From Moraxellaceae bacterium (GTDB lineage: Bacteria > Pseudomonadota > Gammaproteobacteria > Pseudomonadales > Moraxellaceae): DNA of 64,000 nucleotides. The position numbers and the translations under genes were made by a program. The stretch covers positions 1-64,000 of the forward strand of contig SECL01000001.1 of NCBI GenBank assembly GCA_004173455.1, read 5' to 3'. Positions 52,114 through 60,820 of the stretch are shown here, one piece after another. Below the pieces are notes generated by a model that saw nothing but the letters and a program-made list of their open reading frames with translations, searched no databases and was not told the DNA's origin. The stretch's first letter is position 1; each line of letters begins with the position of its first letter.

Positions 52114-52680
52114 TTATTTAAAGAAAAACACCCCAATGCCAATCAGCAGGAAAACCAGCGCAGCAATGCGGTGAATCAAGGTAATGGGCAGGCGCCCGGC
52201 CAAGCGATCACCAATAAACACAGCGGGCGTATTGGCAATCATCATGCCCAGCGTAGTGCCGGCCAGCACCATGAACAGGTGATCAAAGCGGGCAGCCAGT
52301 GCCACCGTGGCAATCTGGGTCTTGTCGCCAATTTCAGCCAGAAAAAACAGCACAAAGGTCGCACCAAATACCCCAAAACGCTGCCAGCGGCTAATACTGT
52401 CTTCTTCATTGTCCAGCGTGTCGGGAATTAGCATCCAGCCCGCCATGGCAATAAAGGAAATTCCCAGAATCCAGCGCAGCACATCGGTATTTAAAAAATC
52501 GGCAAGCCAGACACCCAACGCCGCCGCCAGTGCATGGTTAAACAGGGTGGCCAGTAAAATGGCAATCAGGATAGGCAGCGGCTGGCGATAGCGGGCTGCC
52601 AGCAATAAGGCAAGTAACTGGGTTTTATCACCCATTTCTGCAAGAGCCACAAGGCCGGTTGAAATCAGAAAAGCATCCAT
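52114..52680 (-). CDS. TMEM165/GDT1 family manganese exporter (MntX-like)
   Basis: A 188-residue inner-membrane cation exporter with six hydrophobic segments and the two family signatures EMGDKTQLL (about 15-23) and EIGDKTQIA (about 115-123). Bacterial members export Mn2+. The ATG 52680 gives MDAFLISTGLVALAEMGDK, the family-typical start; an in-frame GTG seven codons upstream is rejected. A strongly structured leader precedes it. Confidence 0.9.
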   Translation of the reverse strand: MDAFLISTGLVALAEMGDKTQLLALLLAARYRQPLPILIAILLATLFNHALAAALGVWLADFLNTDVLRWILGISFIAMAGWMLIPDTLDNEEDSISRWQRFGVFGATFVLFFLAEIGDKTQIATVALAARFDHLFMVLAGTTLGMMIANTPAVFIGDRLAGRLPITLIHRIAALVFLLIGIGVFFFK

Positions 52681-52691
52681 GATTAGATTCC

Positions 52692-52870
52692 GGGCTGGCA
52701 CATTAAACCAGTGATTTTATCTTTTGCCAGCCCAAAAACGCCGCACCAGCCCGCAATACTGAGGCCAGTGTGAGACAAAGATAAAATCAAAGGTCTTGCC
52801 AGTCCTGTAGAGTGATGGCGCCTATGCTAAGCACAAGATCACTCCAGTGACAGGATTACAGCCGCCATGC
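52692..52870 (-). promoter_or_regulatory. Structured leader of the Mn exporter gene, possible Mn2+ riboswitch
   Basis: The minus-strand transcript runs through a TCCTGT/ACAGGA and GAGTGAT/ATCACTC helix (about 52855-52803), then GGCAAGACC (52800-52792). A 12-bp complementary pair follows (52777-52788 with 52713-52724). A 9-bp hairpin GGGCTGGCA/TGCCAGCCC (52725-52733 with 52692-52700) ends next to GGAA, 12 nt before the start codon. GGCAAGACC recalls the 3' side of yybP-ykoY aptamers, which control such exporters. The usual GGGGAGUAG on the 5' side was not found, so the class is unproven. Confidence 0.5.
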
Positions 52871-53311
52871 CCTGTTAAGTAAAAACCAGTCTATAAAACC
52901 TGAATTAAAACAATCCAGTTTGGCAAAGTCTGGTTAAGCAAGTATGTTGACGACTGCCAGTGCAAGCATTTGCATGACTTACACTGCGGCTACTCCCCAA
53001 TGATGATGCATTATAAAACAAATTCAAACGTTTAAACAATTGAGCTGACCAACCTGACTGAACGCTGGGATCAACAAGCCATCAATACCCTTAATAGTTT
53101 TAAAAATGAATATCTGATATCAGCGGATTTTACCGTGCGACCGTCCTGAAAACCTGTCATTTTGCGCACGGCTTTAACAGGAAAATAAGAATATGTCGAC
53201 TAAAGTTGGGCAAAATGGCTAAAAAATCGGTAGAATAGCCCGCTAAACATTTTTTTAATCCAGTGCATGCTGTAATCATGCGTTGGGCAGTTTTTTATCA
53301 GGGTAAATTTC

Positions 53312-54418
53312 ATGCAGCTCAACAGCGTTGAAGAGCTAATTGCCGACATCCGTGCCGGTCGTATGGTCATTCTTATGGATGACGAAGACCGCGAGAATGA
53401 AGGTGACCTTATCATGGCAGCCAGCCATGTGCGCCCGGAAGACATTAATTTCATGATTACGCATGCGCGTGGTCTAGTGTGTCTGACCTTAAGCAAGGAA
53501 CGCTGTCAGCAGTTGGATTTACCACTGATGGTGGAGCGCAATGGGGCGCAACATGGCACCAATTTCACCTTGTCGATTGAAGCGGCCGAAGGGATTTCAA
53601 CTGGTATTTCAGCAGCCGAGCGGGCGCGTACGGTTCAGGCGGCCGTAGCGCCACTGGCCAAGCCCACTGATATTGTGCAGCCGGGTCATATTTTTCCGCT
53701 CATGGCGCAACCGGGTGGTGTGTTACATCGTGCAGGTCATACCGAAGCCGGTTGTGATTTGTCACGATTGGCCGGTCTTGAACCTGCTTCGGTGATTTGT
53801 GAAATTATTAATGAAGATGGCGAAATGGCGCGCCGTCCTGACCTTGAAGTGTTTGCCCAAAAACATGGCATCAAGATTGGCACCATTGCTGACCTGATTC
53901 ATTACCGCATGACCAATGAGCAAACCATTGAGTGTCTGGATGAGCAGCAACTGGATACCGAATATGGCGCATTTCGCCTGCGTCGCTATCGTGAGTTGGG
54001 TAGCCCCGACATTCATGTCGCATTGATTAAAGGTAACCCGGCTGAGGGCGTGAGCACGGTGCGGGTTCATGGTTTTAATCCGGTACGTGATTTGTTGCAT
54101 GTGCAGCAGGATACGCCCGTGTGGCAGCTTGACAGCATTTTAAAGACCATTGCGGCCAGTGAGCGCGGTGTACTGGTATGGATTGGCCAGCCGGTATTCG
54201 AAGATCTAGGCGCCGCACTTGCCAATGTGACCAAGCAGGATAACAACCCTTCCTCCAAGGCATTATCACAGCAATACCGTACTATTGGGGTAGGGGCACA
54301 GATTTTACGTGATGTGGGGGTGCAGCAGATGCGTTTGCTCAGTTCGCCGCTACGCTTTAATGCCCTGTCTGGTTTTGATCTGGAAGTGGTGGAATACCTA
54401 AGTCCTGAACAGCGATAA
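53312..54418 (+). CDS. ribB: 3,4-dihydroxy-2-butanone 4-phosphate synthase with degenerate GTP cyclohydrolase II domain (RibBX type)
   Basis: Makes the four-carbon unit of riboflavin. The N-terminal DHBP synthase (1-200) is intact: [21 protein letters not shown] and [10 protein letters not shown]. The C-terminal region (about 205-368) follows the GTP cyclohydrolase II fold, but where active enzymes have VRVHSEC..CDCG the sequence reads [13 protein letters not shown] and the zinc cysteines are gone. This RibBX layout is known from other gammaproteobacteria; a separate active RibA is expected elsewhere. No FMN riboswitch is visible upstream. Confidence 0.93.
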   Translation: MQLNSVEELIADIRAGRMVILMDDEDRENEGDLIMAASHVRPEDINFMITHARGLVCLTLSKERCQQLDLPLMVERNGAQHGTNFTLSIEAAEGISTGISAAERARTVQAAVAPLAKPTDIVQPGHIFPLMAQPGGVLHRAGHTEAGCDLSRLAGLEPASVICEIINEDGEMARRPDLEVFAQKHGIKIGTIADLIHYRMTNEQTIECLDEQQLDTEYGAFRLRRYRELGSPDIHVALIKGNPAEGVSTVRVHGFNPVRDLLHVQQDTPVWQLDSILKTIAASERGVLVWIGQPVFEDLGAALANVTKQDNNPSSKALSQQYRTIGVGAQILRDVGVQQMRLLSSPLRFNALSGFDLEVVEYLSPEQR

Positions 54419-54602
54419 GTGAAGCACTGCTTCACCGCTGTGCAAGGTGAGGGCTATGCCTGAGCAAAGAGGGTAAAGCGGACGCTACGCCTTGCGGCAT
54501 ATATGCCTGATCCGCCCGCGCGCAAGACGATACTGCTCTAGGTGCATCAGGCAGCAATCGGTTTATCACCCATTGACATTATTAACTGGTTATTGATTAT
54601 TT
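54419..54602 (+). other. Structured spacer between ribBX and ribH
   Basis: A 184-bp GC-richer stretch with a GTGAAGCA/TTCAC hairpin right after the ribBX stop (54419-54435), a GGCATATATGCC palindrome (about 54497-54508) enclosed by GCGGA/TCCGC, and a TGCCTGAT/ATCAGGCA pair. A TTGACA (54573-54578) with GATTAT 16 bp later could start ribH transcription. It does not match an FMN riboswitch. Confidence 0.45.
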
Positions 54603-54614
54603 TTGAGGTTAGAC

Positions 54615-55085
54615 ATGAGCATTCGTACCGTTGAAGGTCAGTTGAATCAAGGCAGTGAAGACCGCTATGCTATTTTAGTGGGTCGTTTTAACAGCTTTGT
54701 GGTCGAGCATTTGCTGGACGGCGCTGTGGATAGCTTGAAGCGTCATGGTGTCAACGAATCTAATATTACTGTCGTTCGTGCGCCCGGTGCCTGGGAGTTA
54801 CCTGTAGTGGCCAAAAAACTGGCTGCCAGTGGCCAGTATGATGCCATTATCGCACTGGGTGCGGTGATTCGTGGCAGCACGCCGCATTTTGATTTTGTGG
54901 CCGGTGAATGTGCCAAGGGGCTGGGTGTGGTAGGTCTGGAATACAGCCTGCCGGTGATTAACGGGGTGTTGACCACCGATAGCATTGAGCAAGCCATTGA
55001 GCGCTCTGGTACCAAAGCTGGTAACAAGGGTAGTGAAGCGGCAGTGACTGCCATTGAAATGGTCAACCTGCTCAAGGCGATTTAA
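54615..55085 (+). CDS. ribH: 6,7-dimethyl-8-ribityllumazine synthase
   Basis: Condenses the RibB product with the pyrimidine intermediate, the penultimate step of riboflavin synthesis; it forms large capsids. It has 156 residues with [14 protein letters not shown], the GALPE-type PGAWELP, and [17 protein letters not shown] at the active site. GAGG lies 6 nt before the ATG; a TTG four codons upstream is rejected. It is close to nusB (4 bp), forming ribH-nusB as in many proteobacteria. Confidence 0.96.
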   Translation: MSIRTVEGQLNQGSEDRYAILVGRFNSFVVEHLLDGAVDSLKRHGVNESNITVVRAPGAWELPVVAKKLAASGQYDAIIALGAVIRGSTPHFDFVAGECAKGLGVVGLEYSLPVINGVLTTDSIEQAIERSGTKAGNKGSEAAVTAIEMVNLLKAI

Positions 55086-55089
55086 TACG

Positions 55090-55548
55090 ATGAACGAGCA
55101 GCAAGGCGGGTTTAAATATCCAACCACATTTGCAGCCAAACGCAAGGCTCGCCGCTTTGCGCTACAGGGCTTATACGAATGGCAAATGACCGGCAATCCA
55201 GTGCATGACATTGAAGCGCGTACTCGTGCCGAAAATGCCATGCATAAGGTTGATATCAGCTATTATCACCAGTTACTCACCCAAGTGATTCAGCATGTTG
55301 CCGCACTGGATGAACTGATTAAACCATTGATTGATCGTGATCTGGATGCACTGGACGGCGTGGAACTAGCCACCTTGCGTCTGGGCACCTTTGAGTTGCG
55401 TGACCGGCTTGAAGTACCTTATCGCGTCGTGATTGATGAAGCGATTGAACTGGCCAAGCATTTTGGTGCTACTGATAGTCATAAGTATGTCAATGGTGTA
55501 CTGGATCGGCTGGCGCAGCAGTTACGAGCTGCTGAGAAAAACCAGTAG
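55090..55548 (+). CDS. nusB: Transcription antitermination factor NusB
   Basis: Binds boxA RNA with NusE to prevent early termination on rRNA operons. It has 152 residues starting [11 protein letters not shown]. The helical core from [16 protein letters not shown] to [13 protein letters not shown] is standard. The reading frame is open 12 codons further upstream inside ribH, but the ATG at 55090 matches the family. Confidence 0.94.
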   Translation: MNEQQGGFKYPTTFAAKRKARRFALQGLYEWQMTGNPVHDIEARTRAENAMHKVDISYYHQLLTQVIQHVAALDELIKPLIDRDLDALDGVELATLRLGTFELRDRLEVPYRVVIDEAIELAKHFGATDSHKYVNGVLDRLAQQLRAAEKNQ

Positions 55549-55599
55549 AAAAATCAGTAAAGGAAAGCCTGATTTTGAGGCATGATTTTGAGGCAGGAT

Positions 55600-55956
55600 A
55601 TGGGAAAACTTTCTCTTGAACCGTTAAGCAAAATTGACGGCTTTGTTGCAGCGGCCATGGTGGATTGCAGTAGCGGTTTAACCTTGTCAACGCTGGGTGG
55701 CGGGATTGACCTTGAGCTGGCAGCTGCCGGAAATACCGAGGTGGTCATGGCCAAGCGCAAGGTGGCTGAAACATTGATGCTGGATGACCAGATTGAAGAT
55801 ATTCTGATTAGCCTGAGCAAGCAGTATCACCTGATCCGGCCATTAGAGCGTAATCAGCAACTGTTTTTGTATTTGGTGCTGGATCGCGCCAGATCCAATC
55901 TGGCCATGGCACGCCATGAGTTGCGTAATTTTGAAAGGGATCTTGAGTTCTCCTAA
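55600..55956 (+). CDS. Roadblock/LC7-like hypothetical protein
   Basis: A 118-residue protein whose sequence fits a roadblock-type alpha/beta fold: a first strand VAAAMVDCSSGLTLSTLGG, a helix around NTEVVMAKRKVAETL, and a second strand LFLYLVLDRARSNLAMARHELR. Roadblock proteins often regulate small GTPases; no GTPase gene adjoins it. The start is chosen at 55600 because GAGG lies 6 nt before that ATG; the ATG at 55582 has its GAGG only one base away. The match is remote, so the assignment is moderate. Confidence 0.65.
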   Translation: MGKLSLEPLSKIDGFVAAAMVDCSSGLTLSTLGGGIDLELAAAGNTEVVMAKRKVAETLMLDDQIEDILISLSKQYHLIRPLERNQQLFLYLVLDRARSNLAMARHELRNFERDLEFS

Positions 55957-55969
55957 GCATTTTGAGCCA

Positions 55970-56000
55970 AACCGTCAGCTGTGCCTTGGCGGTTTTTTTT
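55970..56000 (+). terminator. Terminator after the rib/nusB group
   Basis: A 7-bp stem AACCGTC/GGCGGTT (55970-55976 with 55988-55994, one G-U) has an 11-nt loop and a long T run to 56000. It ends the ribBX-ribH-nusB-roadblock group. Confidence 0.78.
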
Positions 56001-56066
56001 ATGTAAAAATAATTGAACACCAGCAGCTCATGCATCGCGGTTGCTGTTGTAACTTCTGACCTGCCC

Positions 56067-57017
56067 ATGAATGAATTTGCCTTAATCCAGCAGTATTTTA
56101 AGCAAGCCACTTTCGCTGCGCACACTGACCCGAATAATCCGGCAAATAGTCTGGAGCTGGGCATTGGCGATGATGCGGCGATTATTCAACCGCCTGCTGG
56201 TCAGCAGTTAGTCATTACCAGTGATACTCTGGTGGCAGGGCGACATTTTCCTTTAGATACCCCAGCGCATGCCATTGGCTGGAAAGCCGCAGCGGTGAAT
56301 CTGTCCGATATTGCTGCGATGGGTGCGCGCCCGTATGCGGTGTTAATGGCCATTAGCCTGCCTGAAGTTAATCCAGACTGGCTGGCGCAATTTAGCCATG
56401 GTTTTTTTGATTGTTGTGCGCCTGAAAACGTGCAACTGATTGGCGGTGATACCACTAAAAGCAGCGTATTAAGTATTACAGTGACAGCCTTGGGTTGGGT
56501 GGAACAGGGTAAGGCCATTCGCCGCGATGATGCACAAGTCGATGATCTGATTGTGGTATCGAATAACTTGGGTGATGCGGCTTATGCCTTAAAAAATCCA
56601 AACAGTGATTTACAGCATAGGTTGGATTATCCACAACCACAAAACAAACTGGGCATGGCCTTGGCTGGTTACGCAAGCAGTATGCTGGATGTATCGGATG
56701 GACTGGCGCAGGACTTAGGTCATATTTTAACGGCCAGTGGGGTGGGGGCAACCTTGCATCTGGAAACCCTGCCATTGTCAGCTACTTTACAGCAATTACC
56801 GCCGCCACAGGCATGGCAACTCGCGCTTAGCGGTGGTGATGACTACGAACTTTGTTTTAGCATTGCGCCCGATCGTTTTAAGCAGTTTTGCCAGCAGTAT
56901 GCCGGACAGTTTGTATTACAGGTGATTGGACAAATTACTGCGGATACCGGCCTGTGCTTATTGTACCAGCAGCAACCTTATATAATGAATTTGCAAGGAT
57001 ATCAGCACTTTGACTAA
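56067..57017 (+). CDS. thiL: Thiamine-monophosphate kinase
   Basis: Makes thiamine diphosphate from thiamine monophosphate. It has about 316 residues with LGIGDDAAII near residue 30, VNLSDIAAMGARP, GGDTTKS and SMLDVSDGLAQDL, the ATP-binding motifs of the AIR-synthase-like fold. The ATG at 56067 (MNEFALIQQYF) is chosen; an 18-codon upstream extension has no family support. Its stop overlaps the pgpA start by 8 bp. Confidence 0.94.
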   Translation: MNEFALIQQYFKQATFAAHTDPNNPANSLELGIGDDAAIIQPPAGQQLVITSDTLVAGRHFPLDTPAHAIGWKAAAVNLSDIAAMGARPYAVLMAISLPEVNPDWLAQFSHGFFDCCAPENVQLIGGDTTKSSVLSITVTALGWVEQGKAIRRDDAQVDDLIVVSNNLGDAAYALKNPNSDLQHRLDYPQPQNKLGMALAGYASSMLDVSDGLAQDLGHILTASGVGATLHLETLPLSATLQQLPPPQAWQLALSGGDDYELCFSIAPDRFKQFCQQYAGQFVLQVIGQITADTGLCLLYQQQPYIMNLQGYQHFD

Positions 57018-57543
57018 GCAGCCCACGCAGAAAATAACCGTTAATTTTCGCACGCTTTCGGTATGGGACAAGCTGGTATACAGTCTGGGTGTGGGGCTGG
57101 GTTCTGGCCTGTTTCCCAAGGCACCCGGCACCATGGGATCATTGGCCGTATTGTTGCTGGTGCCTTTATGGTTATGGCTGGGTATCACAGCAACTTTCAT
57201 CGTCATTGTGGTGATGTCGGTGCTGGGCGTGTGGATTTGTGACCGGACGGCGGAGATTATGCAGGTGCATGATGATGCGCGGATTGTCTGGGATGAGTTT
57301 GCCGGACAAAGTATCGTTTTGCTGCCGCTCATGTGGTTTGACCAGATGAACTGGCTGGGCATCCTGCTGGCTTTTGGCCTGTTTCGCCTGTTTGATATCT
57401 GGAAACCCTGGCCAATTGGTTATGCAGATCGCCAGTTAAAAGGCGGTTTTGGCATTATGATGGATGATATTTTGGCCGGAATCATTGCCGCTGCGGTATT
57501 ATATGCCGGATTAATCATGACCATGGGTTATGTGGGAATTTAA
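57010..57543 (+). CDS. pgpA: Phosphatidylglycerophosphatase A
   Basis: Dephosphorylates phosphatidylglycerol phosphate in the inner membrane. It has 177 residues, with FPKAPGTMGS, VWDEFAGQ and FGIMMDDILAG, plus three or four membrane segments. It uses a TTG start overlapping the thiL stop, with AAGGA about 10 nt upstream, consistent with coupling. thiL-pgpA adjacency is common in proteobacteria. Confidence 0.93.
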   Translation: MTKQPTQKITVNFRTLSVWDKLVYSLGVGLGSGLFPKAPGTMGSLAVLLLVPLWLWLGITATFIVIVVMSVLGVWICDRTAEIMQVHDDARIVWDEFAGQSIVLLPLMWFDQMNWLGILLAFGLFRLFDIWKPWPIGYADRQLKGGFGIMMDDILAGIIAAAVLYAGLIMTMGYVGI

Positions 57544-57579
57544 AATTTTGCAACTAAAAGATTTAGGGCTTCAACAACA

Positions 57580-58941
57580 ATGACATTATCAGTAATTATT
57601 TTGGCAGCAGGTAAAGGCACGCGCATGAATTCGCGTTTGCCAAAAGTATTGCAGCCATTGGCTGGGCAACCATTGCTTGCGCATGTATTTAAACAAGCCA
57701 ATACCCTTAACGCTGAACGTGTGATTGGCGTGATTGGTCATGGCAGTGCGTACGTCAAACAGCAATTTGCCGATCAAGCCGTGACGTGGATTGAGCAAAC
57801 AGAACAGTTAGGCACAGGGCATGCGGTACAAGTCACGCTGCCTGCATTGCCAACCAGCGGTCAAAGCTTGATTTTATATGGCGATGTGCCGCTTATTCGC
57901 GCACAAACCTTACAGCAATTACAAGCTGCTGCGACTGGCGGCATTGCCATGATGACCTTAACAGTGGCAGATCCCACAGGTTATGGCCGCATTGTGCGTC
58001 AAGACGACAAAATCCAGCGTATTGTTGAGCATAAAGATGCCAGCGAACAGCAACGCCAAATTACAGAAATCAACACCGGTATTTACTGTGTCGATAATGC
58101 CTGCCTGCATCGTTGGTTGCCTAATTTAAGCAATAACAACGCACAAGGCGAATACTACCTCACTGATATTGTAGAAATGGCCGTGGCTGATGGACTGAAC
58201 ATTGGTAGTGTACAGCCGGAATATGAGTTTGAAGTAGAAGGGGTGAATGACCGCCTGCAATTAGCTACCTTAGAGCGTCGTTATCAAGCCTATCAAGCGG
58301 AACAATTGCTCAAGGCTGGCGTGACCCTCACTGATCCAGCCCGCTTTGATTTGCGCGGTACATTAACCACTGGCCAAGATGTACGGATTGATGTCAATGT
58401 GATCATTGAAGGCGACTGTCATTTGGGTGATGGGGTGCAGATTGGGGCAGGCTGTATGCTCAACAATGTCCGCATTGGCGCAGATACAGTGATTTTACCC
58501 TACAGTATTTTAGACGGTGCTGTAGTGGGTGCGAATGCCCATATTGGCCCGTTTGCGCGCTTGCGTCCGGGGGCTGAGCTGGCCGATCAGGTGCATGTGG
58601 GCAACTTTGTGGAAGTCAAGAATTCACAGTTAGGTCAGGGCAGCAAGGCCAATCATCTGACCTATATCGGCGATGCGATCATTGGCAGTGGCAGCAACAT
58701 TGGTGCAGGCACCATTACCTGCAATTATGATGGCGTCAACAAACACAAAACCATTATTGGTGACAAGGCATTTATTGGTTCCAATTCATCACTGGTTGCG
58801 CCGCTCCACATTGGCCATGGTGCTACGGTTGGGGCGGGTTCTGTGGTGACCAAAGATGTGCCTGATACCACGCTGGCAGTGGCACGCGGACAGCAACGCA
58901 ACGTCGAAAATTATCAGCGTCCTATTAAAAACCCGAATTAA
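57580..58941 (+). CDS. glmU: Bifunctional UDP-N-acetylglucosamine pyrophosphorylase / glucosamine-1-phosphate N-acetyltransferase
   Basis: Makes UDP-GlcNAc for peptidoglycan and lipid A. The 453 residues have a Rossmann-like uridyltransferase domain (1-228) with LAAGKGTRM (8-16), and a left-handed beta-helix acetyltransferase domain (about 250-445) with repeated hexapeptides and [19 protein letters not shown]. It is followed by glmS after 15 bp, so the two steps are co-expressed. Confidence 0.97.
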   Translation: MTLSVIILAAGKGTRMNSRLPKVLQPLAGQPLLAHVFKQANTLNAERVIGVIGHGSAYVKQQFADQAVTWIEQTEQLGTGHAVQVTLPALPTSGQSLILYGDVPLIRAQTLQQLQAAATGGIAMMTLTVADPTGYGRIVRQDDKIQRIVEHKDASEQQRQITEINTGIYCVDNACLHRWLPNLSNNNAQGEYYLTDIVEMAVADGLNIGSVQPEYEFEVEGVNDRLQLATLERRYQAYQAEQLLKAGVTLTDPARFDLRGTLTTGQDVRIDVNVIIEGDCHLGDGVQIGAGCMLNNVRIGADTVILPYSILDGAVVGANAHIGPFARLRPGAELADQVHVGNFVEVKNSQLGQGSKANHLTYIGDAIIGSGSNIGAGTITCNYDGVNKHKTIIGDKAFIGSNSSLVAPLHIGHGATVGAGSVVTKDVPDTTLAVARGQQRNVENYQRPIKNPN

Positions 58942-58956
58942 GAAAAGGTAAAAATT

Positions 58957-60795
58957 ATGTGTGGTATCGTTGGCGGAATTGCAGAGCGTCATCTGGCGGC
59001 TGTATTGATCGAAGGCTTAAAAAAGCTGGAATACCGTGGCTATGATTCTGCGGGAGTAGCCTTGCTAGAAAACGGGCAGATTGCACGTGCGCGCGAAGCC
59101 GGCAAGGTAGCCCTGCTGGAAGCCAGTGTAAAAGCATCCCAGATTGATGGCAGCATTGGGATTGCGCATACACGCTGGGCCACGCATGGCAAACCCACGC
59201 AAGACAATGCCCATCCGCATATGTCTGGTGATGTGGCGGTGGTGCATAACGGCATTATTGAAAACTATCAGGAACTTAAAACCGAGCTACAACAGGCTGG
59301 TTATGTATTTTTGTCACAAACCGATAGCGAAGTGGTGGCGCATCTGGTGCATCAGGCACTCCAGCAGCAAAATAACCTGCTCAAGGCGGTTGAGGCGATT
59401 GTGCCGCGTCTGCATGGTGCCTATGCGCTGGGTATTATTGATGCCAACCATCCCGGTGAACTGATTGCCGTGCGTCAGGGGTCGCCGCTGGTATTGGGGC
59501 TGGGGATTGGCGAGAACTTTATTGGTTCCGACCAGTTGGCATTGTTGCCCGTTACCAACCGGTTTATTTATCTGGAAGAAGGCGACATTGTGCGCCTGAC
59601 CCGTAGCGATATTGAAATTTACCATCAAGGCGAGCGAGTAAGCCGTGCCGTAAATGAGCTGGATATTAGCGTGAGCAGCAGCGACAAGGGCGGCTTTAAG
59701 CACTATATGCTCAAGGAAATTTATGAGCAGCCCGATGCCATTCAGCATACCTTGTCGGTAGGACTGGATCATCACCTGCTCAAAGATGATTTTTTAAGTA
59801 GTGGCAATGAGGTTCTACCTGCCGTTCAGCATGTGCAAATCATTGCCTGTGGTACCAGTTACCATGCCGGCATGGTGGCCAAATACTGGTGCGAACAACT
59901 GATTGGCCTGTCCTGTCAGGTGGAAATTGCCAGTGAATTCCGCTATCGCAATCCCGTGGTACTCAACAACACCCTGTTTATTTATATTTCCCAGTCCGGT
60001 GAAACGGCAGATACACTGGCGGCGTTGCGCGATATTAACAAGCGTGCTGCGGCTGCCCAGAAAAATATTGTGTCGCTGGCCTTGTGTAATGTGGCTACCT
60101 CTTCCTTGGTACGTGAAACCGACATGCATTTGCTGACCCAAGCCGGGCCGGAAATTGGCGTGGCCTCGACCAAAGCCTTTACCACCCAATTGGCAGCGCT
60201 GATGCTGCTGGTGTTAAAGCTGGGCAAAATTAATGGCACGCTGGATGCAGCTCAGGAACAGGAACTGGTTGAAGCCTTGTGGCAAACGCCCAAGATCATT
60301 AATCAGTGTCTGGCGCTGGATAAAGATATTGAGGCCATGTCGCGCCAGTTTATGGAAAAACGCCATACGCTGTTTTTAGGTCGTGGTACGCAATACCCGA
60401 TTGCATTGGAAGGCGCCCTTAAGCTCAAAGAAATTTCCTACATTCATGCGGAAGGCTACGCGGCGGGTGAATTAAAACACGGTCCGCTGGCACTGGTCGA
60501 TAACGATATGCCGGTGGTGGTGCTGGCCGCCAATGACTTTATGCTGGACAAGCTCAAATCCAACATGCAGGAAGTGCAGGCGCGCGGTGGCGAGCTGTTT
60601 GTATTTGCCGATGAGCACAGCGGTATTGCCAATAGTGACCGTCAGCATGTGGTGTATATTCCAACCGCCAATGCGTGGATTGCACCGATTGTGTATAGCG
60701 TGCCGGTACAATTGCTGTCGTATCATGTGGCGGTATTACGTGGCACCGATGTAGACCAGCCGCGTAATCTTGCCAAGAGTGTGACGGTCGAGTAA
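58957..60795 (+). CDS. glmS: Glutamine--fructose-6-phosphate aminotransferase (isomerizing)
   Basis: First committed step of amino-sugar synthesis. The 612 residues start MCGIVGG (nucleophile Cys2). There is an N-terminal glutaminase domain (about 1-240), then two SIS sugar-isomerase domains with CGTSYHAG and ISQSGETADTL, and the end DQPRNLAKSVTVE. It is in an operon with glmU. No glmS ribozyme or regulatory hairpin was seen in the 15-bp gap. Confidence 0.97.
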   Translation: MCGIVGGIAERHLAAVLIEGLKKLEYRGYDSAGVALLENGQIARAREAGKVALLEASVKASQIDGSIGIAHTRWATHGKPTQDNAHPHMSGDVAVVHNGIIENYQELKTELQQAGYVFLSQTDSEVVAHLVHQALQQQNNLLKAVEAIVPRLHGAYALGIIDANHPGELIAVRQGSPLVLGLGIGENFIGSDQLALLPVTNRFIYLEEGDIVRLTRSDIEIYHQGERVSRAVNELDISVSSSDKGGFKHYMLKEIYEQPDAIQHTLSVGLDHHLLKDDFLSSGNEVLPAVQHVQIIACGTSYHAGMVAKYWCEQLIGLSCQVEIASEFRYRNPVVLNNTLFIYISQSGETADTLAALRDINKRAAAAQKNIVSLALCNVATSSLVRETDMHLLTQAGPEIGVASTKAFTTQLAALMLLVLKLGKINGTLDAAQEQELVEALWQTPKIINQCLALDKDIEAMSRQFMEKRHTLFLGRGTQYPIALEGALKLKEISYIHAEGYAAGELKHGPLALVDNDMPVVVLAANDFMLDKLKSNMQEVQARGGELFVFADEHSGIANSDRQHVVYIPTANAWIAPIVYSVPVQLLSYHVAVLRGTDVDQPRNLAKSVTVE

Positions 60796-60820
60796 AACCC
60801 CCTAAAGCGGATAAAACCGT

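Noticed and set aside
52702-53311. FMN riboswitch before ribBX
   Set aside because: No recognisable RFN element (GGGGCGG..., ACCGGCGGT, GCCGACGGT) is present on the plus strand.
55560-55600. 13-bp tandem duplication (GATTTTGAGGCA) before the roadblock-like gene, considered as a regulatory repeat
   Set aside because: Most simply explained as a local duplication that copies the ribosome binding site; no further copies.
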